Source of the DNA: Bacteroidales bacterium
GTDB lineage: Bacteria > Bacteroidota > Bacteroidia > Bacteroidales > UBA3824
Assembly: GCA_017535325.1 (NCBI GenBank)
Contig: JAFXUC010000099.1
Span: 1-54,697, forward strand
Length of the DNA stretch: 54,697 nt
Direction: 5' to 3'
The position numbers were made by a program, and so were the translations under genes. Below are positions 33,564 through 41,426 of this stretch, piece by piece (within the stretch, counting starts at the first letter, position 1; the number at the start of each line of letters is the position of its first letter). The notes beneath the pieces were generated by a model, which was given only the letters and a program-made list of their open reading frames with translations, was not told the DNA's origin and ran no database searches.

Positions 33564-35066
33564 TTAATAACCTCTTTCGTCTTCGTCTTCTTCATCGTAT
33601 TCTTCTTCATCTTCGTCAAAGTCGCCTTCCTCGTCGTCTTCATCGAAGTCCTCGTCGTCTTCATCGAAGTCCTCGTCATCCTCATCGAAGTCTTCATCGT
33701 CTTCGTCATCGTAGTCTTCATCGTCATCATCACAACAACATCCGTGAGAATCTTCATATTCGCGACGGCGATTTTCATAAGTATTGTCGTATTCCTCGGC
33801 AAGGTCTTCATTATACCATTCTCCGATTAATTCGTCAATAAACTGCTCCTCCTCAGGTTCAAGACCGTCAACAGCCGCAATCTCATACATATCTTTCGCA
33901 ATCGTTGCCAATGCTCCGGGCGATAAATAACGTCCTAAAATTTCAACCGTTTCCTGAACAAAACCCTCAACGTTGCACAACTCGGCGCAATATTCCATAA
34001 CCTCTTCGGCATCATAATTCAAACCGAACATTTCAAGAATATTTGCAAGTTTCTCTATTGCGGTAGAATATTCTTCGTCAGAAACTTCGTCATCACCGAC
34101 GGTTGCCATTCCGTAAAGAACTCCCAAACGGTATGTTATGTCGTAGTCGCCGAGTTCTTCACACATTGCAGCCCATGTTTCATCGTCCATCTCGTCAAAC
34201 TCGGTATACATGTCAACAAATAACGATTCATCGTCCTCGCTCCATGTCTCTTCGGCCTCTGACGGGTCAATTTCGTTAACATCGTAAATAACCCAAGAAT
34301 CACCGTAATTATAATCGTCCGACATCATATACTCATACGGAACATAACAATATCCGGCAGCACCGTAAGATTCTCCCCATGAATTTCTTACAATGAAAAC
34401 CTTGTCAGGGTCAGAATATCCGACACACAACATAGCATGTCCGCCGGTTTCTTTTTCACCGCGTCTGGGCATAGAAACACGTCCGCGTCTCGGATTCATA
34501 AAAGAATCAAACAAGCGGAGACTGAAAATAATCGGATAACCCTGAGCCAACACACTTTTCCAACTTTCAAGGTCGGTGTCAACTTGTTCGTATTTTTCGA
34601 TTTTGTTGTTAGCCGCTTCTTCAAAGCAGGCTTTCGGAGGGCGTTTGGTAAACTTTTTGATAACGTAGGGCCAAGATTTTTCGCTGCAAATACCCTTGTC
34701 TGCAAGTGCTTGAAGCACATCAGTAAGATACGCTCCGTCGTCTTCGTCTACCGTATCTTCTATTTCCCGCGAATTGTAATACAAAAACAACCGGCTTACA
34801 TCGTAATTATCAATGCCTTGATTGCGGTTGACTAAATACTCGTATGCTCCCGCAGTAGCGTTAGCGGTACATGAGCCGAGAGAACCTTGATTCTCAATCT
34901 TGGTCATATATTTACGCAAATCCACTTTGGGAGGCAAATTTTTAGATTTTATACTCGCCTTAAATTTGGGCGCATTATAACTTGCCTGAGGCGGTTTGTA
35001 TCCGCCGAGTTTTATCACGCTGCCGTCAGCACGGGTGATAACATCTTGTTGTCTCTTTTTTGCCAT
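33564..35066 (-). CDS. Papain-like C1 peptidase with TerB-like domain and poly-acidic tail, cytoplasmic
   Basis: A 500-aa protein. The peptidase part (about 45-255) has PPKVDLRKYMTKIENQGSLG then SCTANATAGA, giving oxyanion Gln60 and nucleophile Cys66. GGHAMLCVGYSD carries His210, and VFIVRNSWGESYG carries Asn228: a full C1A triad. No signal peptide or propeptide-like region is visible, which is unusual for this family. The middle (about 290-435) has two helical repeats with acidic metal-like loops (MATVGDDEVSDEEY, IAAVDGLEPEEEQFIDEL) resembling TerB domains. The last 58 residues are almost all Asp/Glu, with the 7-residue unit DEDFDED repeated three times. Bacterial papain-like proteins of this shape have no firm role that I know. 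It is monocistronic and convergent with the GH5 gene. Confidence 0.85.
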   Translation of the reverse strand: MAKKRQQDVITRADGSVIKLGGYKPPQASYNAPKFKASIKSKNLPPKVDLRKYMTKIENQGSLGSCTANATAGAYEYLVNRNQGIDNYDVSRLFLYYNSREIEDTVDEDDGAYLTDVLQALADKGICSEKSWPYVIKKFTKRPPKACFEEAANNKIEKYEQVDTDLESWKSVLAQGYPIIFSLRLFDSFMNPRRGRVSMPRRGEKETGGHAMLCVGYSDPDKVFIVRNSWGESYGAAGYCYVPYEYMMSDDYNYGDSWVIYDVNEIDPSEAEETWSEDDESLFVDMYTEFDEMDDETWAAMCEELGDYDITYRLGVLYGMATVGDDEVSDEEYSTAIEKLANILEMFGLNYDAEEVMEYCAELCNVEGFVQETVEILGRYLSPGALATIAKDMYEIAAVDGLEPEEEQFIDELIGEWYNEDLAEEYDNTYENRRREYEDSHGCCCDDDDEDYDDEDDEDFDEDDEDFDEDDEDFDEDDEEGDFDEDEEEYDEEDEDERGY

Positions 35067-35168
35067 TATTAAGTTATAGATTTATTAAAAAAATTATAGC
35101 GGTGCAATGTAGCAAAAAAAACTAAACTCAAATAATTTATTAAAGATTTTTTTTAAAAAAGACAACTT

Positions 35169-36545
35169 TTACCTCTCAAAAAATACCTTTACCGCGTTGC
35201 AAATTAAATCTACGGAAGTATCAATACCAATTTTGGCAGTGTTGATAACGATGTCGTAATGGTCTGGATTCTGCCATTTTAGCCCCGTGTATTTTTCGTA
35301 ATGGTTGGCACGGGCGCGGTTTTTTATGCGGATAACCTCCCTCGCCTGACTCTCATTGAGTTGGGTGCGGGCTGTTACCATCTTGACGGCAAAATCTTCG
35401 CTGCTGCGGATAAAAACATTAAGACAGCAGGGACGGTCTTTAAGAACATAATCCGCACAACGGCCGATTATCACGCAAGATTCCATAGCCGCCTCCCTGA
35501 TGATGCGGCTCTGGGTAAGAAAAATAGCACCGTCGCGCCCCGTAAATTTCTCCTTTGAAATGCCGTTGTCAGTAATAATATATTCCAAAAACGATGCGTC
35601 TGAAATAAACTGGTCTTTGTCTTCAACGTCTTTTCTGGAAATGCCGAGAGTTTCGGCGGTTTTGTTGATGATTTCCTTGTCGTAAAATTTTATGCCGAGA
35701 CGCTCGGCAACTTTCTGTCCGATTTCGTGTCCGCCGCTGCCGTGCATTCTGGCGATGGTTATCACCAAAGGCAAAGTGTTGATTTCCTTGGTTTCAAAAA
35801 CGAGAGGATCTTCAAAAGAATTATTGTCTGCGGCAAAAAATTTTTCAAGCCACGGCGTATGCTTTGAGCAAAACCTCACCACAAAGCCGACGTAAACCGC
35901 CGAAAACAACGTGCCGAAACCGACCATGTCAAAACGCCAATGCCCGAAAAACAAAAACGAAAAAAACAAAGCCAATAAAATCCAAGCCGCATCAAAAAAA
36001 ATTTTGACCTTTCCGAACTCTTTTTTGGCAGTCCTCGCAACCGCCGCTATCAGAGCCTCGCCCGCCAAAAGCAACGCCCTGCACCTTACCTGAACGGAAA
36101 CGCCCGCTCCGATAACAGTAGAGCCGACAACAAGTTGCAAAACCCTCGCAGCGTATCCTTCAAACGAATCGTCCCACTGAAAGCCGCGTGTAAGCCACAT
36201 CGTAAAATCAGTAAAAAAGCCGAAAACCAAGCCCAAAGGTATTTGCCACAGGATTTTGATTTTGAAGTCCCCGCGCAGAATTATCCACTGCGCGAGAACA
36301 AAAATCAAATGCATTATAAATGTCAATGTTCCGAAAGTAAGGCTCTGCCCTTCGATACAACTCAGCACGTAAGGCGGACACGAAACCGGAGTGCCGCCCG
36401 TGTTGGCGCGTATCGCCAGAGAACAGCCGAAGGTTATCATGAACAAAGCCAGACAAAGAATAGAATATCTTTTAAACGCTTCTACTTTACTATAAAAAAC
36501 CATTTCATTAAAATCATCGAAATCTATACAAAAATATTCTTTCAT
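35169..36545 (-). CDS. Fusion of YczE/YitT-like membrane domain and cytidylate-kinase-like domain
   Basis: A 458-aa protein with two halves. Residues about 25-225 contain about five hydrophobic helices with FGCSLAIRANTGGTPVSCPP and the cytoplasmic RFDMVGFGT loop, resembling YczE/YitT-type (DUF6198-like) membrane proteins. Residues about 260-458 resemble cytidylate kinase-like family 2: ITIARMHGSGGHEIGQKVAE (P-loop variant GSGGHEIG at 269-276), FYDKEIINKTAE, CVIIGRCADYVL, and IKNRARANHYEKYTG (nucleotide-binding arginines). The second half may phosphorylate a nucleotide-like or other small substrate brought by the membrane part. The function is unknown. It lies 35 bp downstream of the hexuronate transporter and could be co-transcribed with it. 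Confidence 0.8.
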   Translation of the reverse strand: MKEYFCIDFDDFNEMVFYSKVEAFKRYSILCLALFMITFGCSLAIRANTGGTPVSCPPYVLSCIEGQSLTFGTLTFIMHLIFVLAQWIILRGDFKIKILWQIPLGLVFGFFTDFTMWLTRGFQWDDSFEGYAARVLQLVVGSTVIGAGVSVQVRCRALLLAGEALIAAVARTAKKEFGKVKIFFDAAWILLALFFSFLFFGHWRFDMVGFGTLFSAVYVGFVVRFCSKHTPWLEKFFAADNNSFEDPLVFETKEINTLPLVITIARMHGSGGHEIGQKVAERLGIKFYDKEIINKTAETLGISRKDVEDKDQFISDASFLEYIITDNGISKEKFTGRDGAIFLTQSRIIREAAMESCVIIGRCADYVLKDRPCCLNVFIRSSEDFAVKMVTARTQLNESQAREVIRIKNRARANHYEKYTGLKWQNPDHYDIVINTAKIGIDTSVDLICNAVKVFFER

Positions 36546-36580
36546 TGTAAAGTAGTAATTAACAAATGTTAACGTTTATT

Positions 36581-37999
36581 TTATAATTCTATTACCTTGT
36601 ATTTCGGGACGAGCAGTTTCATTATGCACCAAGCCAAAAGATATGCTACGGCGCAGTAACAGAATACTATCATATAGCCCGCCGGTTTGCCGGTAACGCC
36701 GAAAAACTGAAAGCCGTCGCCTAAGGATTCAGCATAAGTGAAAAGTTTTCCCGAACCTTTGTTAATTGCAAACGAACACAAACCGCCGAACATCGTTCCG
36801 ATGCCGGTGATTGTTGCGATTGCGGATTTGGGAAACATGTCGCCGATTGTGGAATAAAGGTTTGCCGACCAAGCCTGATGACCCGCGCCCGCAAGTCCGA
36901 TGATTATGCACGGCCACCATACCGAAGTCTCTGCCAAGGGTTGCGCAAACATCGCGAAAACAGGCAGAAAGGCAAACATCAGCATCGCCCTCATTCTTCC
37001 GGCGTAAGGATTCATTCCCATTTTTTCGACAAAAAGTTTCGGCAGATAACCGCCAAAAATCGAAACCACCGTTACAATCAGATAAAGCACAAAAATCAGT
37101 GCCTGTCCCATTCCCGAAGATGACGGATAGCCGAGTTCCGAGAAATACGCCGGTGCCCAAAACAGGAAAAACCACCAAACGCCGTCCGTCATAAGTTTTC
37201 CGACGATAAAAGCCCACGTCTGACGGTATTTAAAACAGTCAAGCAGCGACATTTTAGGCTCGTTTTTGTCGGTTTTTACCTCAACAGTACCGCCTTTGTC
37301 GGAATTGATGTATTCCAATTCTTCTTTGTTGACATACTTGCTCTGAGAGGGCGCGGTGTACAAAAACAGCCAAAGTCCCGCCCAGACAAAACCTATCGCA
37401 CCGATGATTATAAAAGACATCTCCCAGCCCATGCTTTTTGCAAGAAGCGGAATAGAAAGCGGTGCTACAAGCGCGCCGACAGAGGCTCCCGCGTTGAAAA
37501 TTGAAGTTGCATACGCACGGTCTTTTTTCGGGAAATATTCAGCCGTAACCTTGATTGCGGCAGGGAAATTGCCCGCCTCGCCGGTCGCCAAGATAATTCT
37601 GCACGCGAGGAAAAGCCAGACACTTGTCGAAGAGACCATCAATGCGATTTGAGAGCCTTTTTCAACAGCCCTCAACGCCTCAATGTCAGAAATTCCGGTC
37701 AAAGCCATCGTAGCCCAGCCGCAGGCTGCATGAAGGCACGCTCCGAAAGACCAAATCACAATCGCCCAGATATAGCCTTTTTTAGTTCCCATCCAGTCGA
37801 TGAACTTGCCCGCAAAAAGCGATATGAAAGCGTAAAAAATTGAAAATATGGCGGTTATATTACCGTAGTCGTTATCGTTCCAATGAAAATCAAGAGCGAT
37901 AAAATCTTTCCATGTCAGCGACAGAACCTGTCTGTCCAAATAATTGACCGTGGTCGCAAAAAACAGCAACGCACAAATCACCCATCTAAATCTTGTCAT
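36581..37999 (-). CDS. MFS transporter, hexuronate (ExuT/ACS) family
   Basis: A 472-aa inner-membrane carrier with 12 predicted helices. Family signs: NYLDRQVLSLTWKDFIALDF at the first helix, the MFS loop GKFIDWMGTKKGY, ATGEAGNFPAAIKVTAEYFP (RXXXGXGEAxxFPA-type motif of the ACS family), GAGHQAWSANLYSTIGDMFP and IATITGIGTMFGG. These match ExuT-like galacturonate/glucuronate:H+ symporters. It is second in a minus-strand group after GH43 (33-bp gap). Its expected job is to import uronic acids released from glucuronoxylan or pectin; the GH115 glucuronidase in this window is a logical source. Confidence 0.9.
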   Translation of the reverse strand: MTRFRWVICALLFFATTVNYLDRQVLSLTWKDFIALDFHWNDNDYGNITAIFSIFYAFISLFAGKFIDWMGTKKGYIWAIVIWSFGACLHAACGWATMALTGISDIEALRAVEKGSQIALMVSSTSVWLFLACRIILATGEAGNFPAAIKVTAEYFPKKDRAYATSIFNAGASVGALVAPLSIPLLAKSMGWEMSFIIIGAIGFVWAGLWLFLYTAPSQSKYVNKEELEYINSDKGGTVEVKTDKNEPKMSLLDCFKYRQTWAFIVGKLMTDGVWWFFLFWAPAYFSELGYPSSSGMGQALIFVLYLIVTVVSIFGGYLPKLFVEKMGMNPYAGRMRAMLMFAFLPVFAMFAQPLAETSVWWPCIIIGLAGAGHQAWSANLYSTIGDMFPKSAIATITGIGTMFGGLCSFAINKGSGKLFTYAESLGDGFQFFGVTGKPAGYMIVFCYCAVAYLLAWCIMKLLVPKYKVIEL

Positions 38000-38032
38000 T
38001 ATTTTTAGTTATTTTATTTTTATTATAAAAGT

Positions 38033-39775
38033 TTAGTTTCCGCTGCCCTCCTCTTTACTTGCATACATACCTATAACGGTTCCGTAAAATTCGTTTGTTT
38101 TCTGTTCGCTGAGATATTCGACTGAAACCTTGTCTTTAAAAGTTTCATATTCCGATTCCTCACTGTATTTATACTTGAAGACAAAACCGTCGTCCTGCCT
38201 TTCAACACGCAAAATGATTCTGCCCGCAAAACCGTTGTCAAGTTTTTTTACTTCAAGTTCTTCTTTTGCAACCGTTTCGCCCTGTTTTACCGAACGCTGC
38301 AAAATCAAAGCCGGCAAATCGTCCCGCAGAGAGATTCCGAACTGATAACCGTAATTGTCGCCGCCGAAAAGCGCAAGTCCGGCAAACTGATCAACGCTGC
38401 CCGGCAAAAAGTGCATTTCAACCTCCGAAGAAAAAACATTGTGCATCTGCCTCATCGCAATAAACGAGGTATGCCTTACCGAACGGATATTGTTGATTTC
38501 CAACGGAATCACTATTCCCTCATCAAGCCTGCCGCGCTGCTCCATATCAGGCGAAACGGGCGTTCTGAGGAAAAACCACTGAGGAGGAAGTTCTCCCGAC
38601 AAAAATCTCTCAGTATACGTAAAATTGCCGTGCGGAATATTAGGCGCAAAAGCCGCGGAATCATTTGAGTATGCCGCGCCGCCGGGGGCTTTGAGTTTCA
38701 ACGGAATGTTTTCACCGTTTCTGATAATATAGGGCCAGCCGTCCTCAAAATTTACCGGCATCATAAAAGTTTCCCTGCCGCAGTTGTAATCACCGGTTGC
38801 AGAATAAGACCTTATGCCCTGAAAAAACGCATACCAGTCTCCGTCAGGCGTGTCAACAAAATCCGTGTGTCCCGTACCCACAACGGCGTCCTCGCGTCCG
38901 GGAGAAAGTCTGCGCTGAGTAAGTATAGGATTGTTTTCGTAACGGGTATACGGTCCGAAAGGTTCGCTTGAACGGTAAACGCAACTTGCAAAACCGTTGC
39001 CGAGACTGCCGCCTTCCGAAGCGGTAAGATAATAATATCCGTCAATTTTGAAAAGGTGCGGTGCTTCGAGCCATGCCGGTTTTTTTTCGGGAATATCTCC
39101 GCCGGCAAGTATGATTCTCCTTTCGCCTTCGGTTTTCATGGTTTGAAGGTTGAACCTCTGCATCCAGATAACTTTGAAATCGGGATAATCCGGCACTCTG
39201 TCGGGCGTGCCCTGATTGAGCAGATAAGCCGTGCCGTCGTCATCAAAAAAGAGCGAAGGGTGAACACCGCCTATTCCGAATATCCATTCGGGGTCGCTCC
39301 ACTCTCCGGCAGGGTCTTTTGCCTTGACGATAAAATGTCCGCCGCCGCCTACCAAAGTACCCGTAATGTAAAAATAACCGTCGTGCCTGTTGTAACGTAT
39401 CGTTGCGGGAAAAAGTCCCTGAGTGGATTTCAACGAGGTGTTAAGACACTGTCTTTCGGTCGGAAGCGCATACGAAACCTGTTCCCAGTTTACAAGGTCT
39501 TTGCTGTGAAGGACGGCAAGCCCCGGAAAAAAAGTATAAGTGGAGGTTACCATGTAATAATCTCCGTCCTTCCGGCAGACGCTCGCGTCAGAATAAGCAC
39601 CCTGCAATACAGGATTGAAAATCTCGCCGTCATTAAGGCGCGACTGCTCAAAACACGGGTCGTTGCCGGTGTATGTAAAACTCTTAAAATAAGCCCGGTC
39701 CTTTAACAAGTTGATGCCGGAATTACAGCCGCCAAACAGCAATGCGGCCGCCAGCAAAAGGTGTTTTGCTTTCAT
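38033..39775 (-). CDS. GH43 family glycosidase, lipoprotein (beta-xylosidase / arabinofuranosidase type)
   Basis: A 580-aa lipoprotein (LLFGGC-N). The five-bladed propeller domain (about 52-370) begins NPVLQGAYSDASVCRKDGDY with the general base Asp63, and has the general acid at WLEAPHLFK (Glu237). The position of the third, pKa-tuning Asp, just before PSLFFDDDG, is occupied by His172 (GVHPSLFF), which is unusual. The C-terminal beta-sandwich (about 385-575, QMHNVFSSEVEMHF, AGLALFGGDNYGY) is of the DUF1349/GH43_C2 type. It probably acts on xylan or arabinoxylan side chains. It is first in the group with exuT-like and fusion genes. A TAACTTTG promoter precedes it, with an AAATGTTAAC repeat in the leader. 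Confidence 0.9.
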   Translation of the reverse strand: MKAKHLLLAAALLFGGCNSGINLLKDRAYFKSFTYTGNDPCFEQSRLNDGEIFNPVLQGAYSDASVCRKDGDYYMVTSTYTFFPGLAVLHSKDLVNWEQVSYALPTERQCLNTSLKSTQGLFPATIRYNRHDGYFYITGTLVGGGGHFIVKAKDPAGEWSDPEWIFGIGGVHPSLFFDDDGTAYLLNQGTPDRVPDYPDFKVIWMQRFNLQTMKTEGERRIILAGGDIPEKKPAWLEAPHLFKIDGYYYLTASEGGSLGNGFASCVYRSSEPFGPYTRYENNPILTQRRLSPGREDAVVGTGHTDFVDTPDGDWYAFFQGIRSYSATGDYNCGRETFMMPVNFEDGWPYIIRNGENIPLKLKAPGGAAYSNDSAAFAPNIPHGNFTYTERFLSGELPPQWFFLRTPVSPDMEQRGRLDEGIVIPLEINNIRSVRHTSFIAMRQMHNVFSSEVEMHFLPGSVDQFAGLALFGGDNYGYQFGISLRDDLPALILQRSVKQGETVAKEELEVKKLDNGFAGRIILRVERQDDGFVFKYKYSEESEYETFKDKVSVEYLSEQKTNEFYGTVIGMYASKEEGSGN

Positions 39776-39789
39776 ATCAATATATTAAT

Positions 39790-39809
39790 AAATGTTAACA
39801 AAATGTTAC
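39790..39809. promoter_or_regulatory. AAATGTTA direct repeat in the GH43 leader
   Basis: AAATGTTAAC (39790-39799) and AAATGTTACT (39801-39810) in tandem, between the promoter and the GH43 start codon. AAATGTTAAC also occurs at 36564-36573 between the transporter and the fusion gene. It could be an operator, or A/T-rich promoter-like sequence. Confidence 0.35.
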
Positions 39810-39822
39810 TCAAATTTTTCTG

Positions 39823-39830
39823 CAAAGTTA
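39823..39830 (-). promoter_or_regulatory. Promoter -7 box of the GH43 gene
   Basis: TAACTTTG on the minus strand (complement of 39823-39830), a perfect -7 consensus, about 48 bp upstream of the ATG. No clear TTTG at -33. Confidence 0.55.
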
Positions 39831-39860
39831 AGAAAAAATTGCAGAATCAGAAATATTTTC

Positions 39861-39900
39861 AAAAAAAAATCCGGTCTAATATTTTCATATCAAGACCGGA
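39861..39900 (-). terminator. Terminator of rpsU
   Basis: An 8-bp stem TCCGGTCT (39870-39877) / AGACCGGA (39893-39900), followed on the minus strand by nine Ts. Confidence 0.85.
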
Positions 39901-39946
39901 CCATACTAAAAACAAAAAAACAAAAAAATTAAGCCTATGAAAAAGA

Positions 39947-40144
39947 CTAATTGTCTTCCAAACTTCTTTGGAGTTTTTGAATGTAAATCGCCTTTTTGAT
40001 TTGATCTCTTCTTCTTACGGAAAATTTCGTAAAGGCTTGTCTTTCGCGCAATTCTTTAACTACGCCTGTTTTTTCAAATTTTCTTTTGAACTTTTTGAGG
40101 GCTTTTTCAATGTTTTCACCCTCTTTGATAGGTACTATGATCAT
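39947..40144 (-). CDS. rpsU: 30S ribosomal protein bS21
   Basis: A 65-aa basic protein, full length for the family, with MIIVPIKEGENIEKALKKFK, VKELRERQAFTKFSVRRRDQ and a short C-terminal helix. bS21 sits near the anti-Shine-Dalgarno end of 16S rRNA; in Bacteroidota it takes part in sequestering that sequence. It is a single gene with its own consensus promoter and terminator, flanked by sugar genes to which it has no obvious link. Confidence 0.96.
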   Translation of the reverse strand: MIIVPIKEGENIEKALKKFKRKFEKTGVVKELRERQAFTKFSVRRRDQIKKAIYIQKLQRSLEDN

Positions 40145-40202
40145 ATCCTTTTTTTTAATTATTTAGTTAACTATAATAAATTAAATTTAATTTTTCAGAC
40201 GG

Positions 40203-40233
40203 CAAAATTACAAAAAGATTTCTTTCGGACAAA
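40203..40233 (-). promoter_or_regulatory. Promoter of rpsU
   Basis: On the minus strand: TTTG (complement of 40230-40233), 19-bp spacer, TAATTTTG (complement of 40203-40210), 58 bp upstream of the ATG. Confidence 0.65.
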
Positions 40234-40276
40234 AGATTTTTTAAGTTTTTTTTGACGACTGTCATAATTTTGTGAT

Positions 40277-41284
40277 TTACAGGGAATTTCTGACCAAAAT
40301 TTTTGTCGGAATCTTTATATCCTCAAACTTTGAGTCGGGACTGATGACAAATTCCGCCACTTTTTCGCCCATCATTTTAAAGTCCGTACTCAAAACGGTA
40401 ATGCCTCCGCTGACGTATTTTTTCATAGGCGTCTCGTTGAAAGAAATCACTCCCGCGTCCTTGCCGATTGTCAAGCCCTTTGCCTGACACTGCTCCAAAA
40501 ATATCGCAAGCGTGCGGTCGCTGACAAGAAAATAAAGTTCGCCGTTTTTCACGTCAAACTGCGCCGAAGAATATAGTATCTGACTGTGAATCTCATAGTC
40601 AGCGCAAAATTTTCTGAAATATTCCACCGTCTCTCTCGGATGGTCGGTAAATTCGGGATACAGGAAAACAAATTTTTTGTATTTTTTTATCCTTTCCAAA
40701 TTTTCCTGCAAAGCGTCGTAAACGCCCTGTCCGAAGTCCTGCCAAATCTTGCTGACACCGCTGCGCGAATAAATATTCCAGTCGATAAGCAAAAGTTTTT
40801 CCCTCGGAATACGGCTTATGATTTTCGGGATTTTGTTGTCGTCAAAATTCATAATCACGTATTTGCTGTAATGTCCGAGCGACTCCTTGACCGCCGTTTC
40901 AAACACATTTATATTATAGTGGTGAAACCTTATGTCAATCGGAATGTCCGCGCTGAGGGCTTTTCTGAAACTGTGGTAAAAAACCTCCTTGTAAGCCTTG
41001 AAAGTGTCCAAAAGCAAGAAAACTTTACATTCAGGCTTGCTGACAAAATATCCTCTGTTAGGCACGCTCTCTATAAGACCGTGTTTTTTGAGGTTTGAAT
41101 ATGCCTTGTAAACCGTATCGCGGCTCAAAGCGCAGCCCCGGCTCATTTCGTTGACCGAAGGCAGGATTTCGCCCTGCTTAATCCTCCCGCTCTGAACTGC
41201 CAAAGTTATGGTTTCTTCTATCTGTTTGTATTTGAGTTCCTGACTGTTAAAGTCAAAAATATTTTTAAAATTCTCCGCCGTCAT
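40277..41284 (-). CDS. GntR-type regulator with LacI-like sensor domain
   Basis: A 335-aa transcription factor. The N-terminal winged helix (about 15-85) is of GntR type: LPSVNEMSRGCALSRDTVYK and LKKHGLIESVPNRGYFV. The C-terminal about 245 residues resemble a periplasmic-binding-protein sensor (LacI/GalR type), ending GGITVLSTDFKMMGEKVAEF. This GntR+LacI_C architecture is used in Bacteroidota to sense monosaccharides such as fucose. Its place, divergent from the GH51 arabinofuranosidase and beside GH43, makes arabinose or xylose a reasonable guess for the effector. A 10-bp-period direct repeat lies just upstream of its own start codon, suggesting autoregulation. Confidence 0.9.
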   Translation of the reverse strand: MTAENFKNIFDFNSQELKYKQIEETITLAVQSGRIKQGEILPSVNEMSRGCALSRDTVYKAYSNLKKHGLIESVPNRGYFVSKPECKVFLLLDTFKAYKEVFYHSFRKALSADIPIDIRFHHYNINVFETAVKESLGHYSKYVIMNFDDNKIPKIISRIPREKLLLIDWNIYSRSGVSKIWQDFGQGVYDALQENLERIKKYKKFVFLYPEFTDHPRETVEYFRKFCADYEIHSQILYSSAQFDVKNGELYFLVSDRTLAIFLEQCQAKGLTIGKDAGVISFNETPMKKYVSGGITVLSTDFKMMGEKVAEFVISPDSKFEDIKIPTKILVRNSL

Positions 41285-41288
41285 AATA

Positions 41289-41314
41289 CTGTGCTGTTCT
41301 GTGCTGCAAATGTA
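41289..41314 (-). promoter_or_regulatory. Promoter and direct-repeat operator of the GntR-type regulator
   Basis: Minus-strand -7 box TACATTTG (complement of 41307-41314). Directly downstream, CTGTGCTG occurs twice on the + strand (41289-41296 and 41299-41306), one helical turn apart, over the expected transcription start. This is a good position for autorepression. Confidence 0.55.
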
Positions 41315-41346
41315 GAAAATATTTTATTAAGAAAAAAGTTTTTTTT

Positions 41347-41378
41347 CTTGCACAAATCAATAATCTTTCATAATTTTA
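41347..41378 (+). promoter_or_regulatory. Candidate promoter of the GH51 gene
   Basis: CTTG at 41347-41350, 20-bp spacer, TAATTTTA at 41371-41378; each box deviates from the consensus at one position. A weak promoter suits a regulated gene. The ATG follows at 41427. Confidence 0.35.
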
Positions 41379-41426
41379 TACCGCAGTTTATTTAACTTCT
41401 AATTTATATTTTTATTCAAACAAGTA

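Noticed and set aside
33600..33740. Independent DNA minisatellite
   Set aside because: The 21-bp repeats are in frame and simply encode the acidic tail of the papain-like protein.
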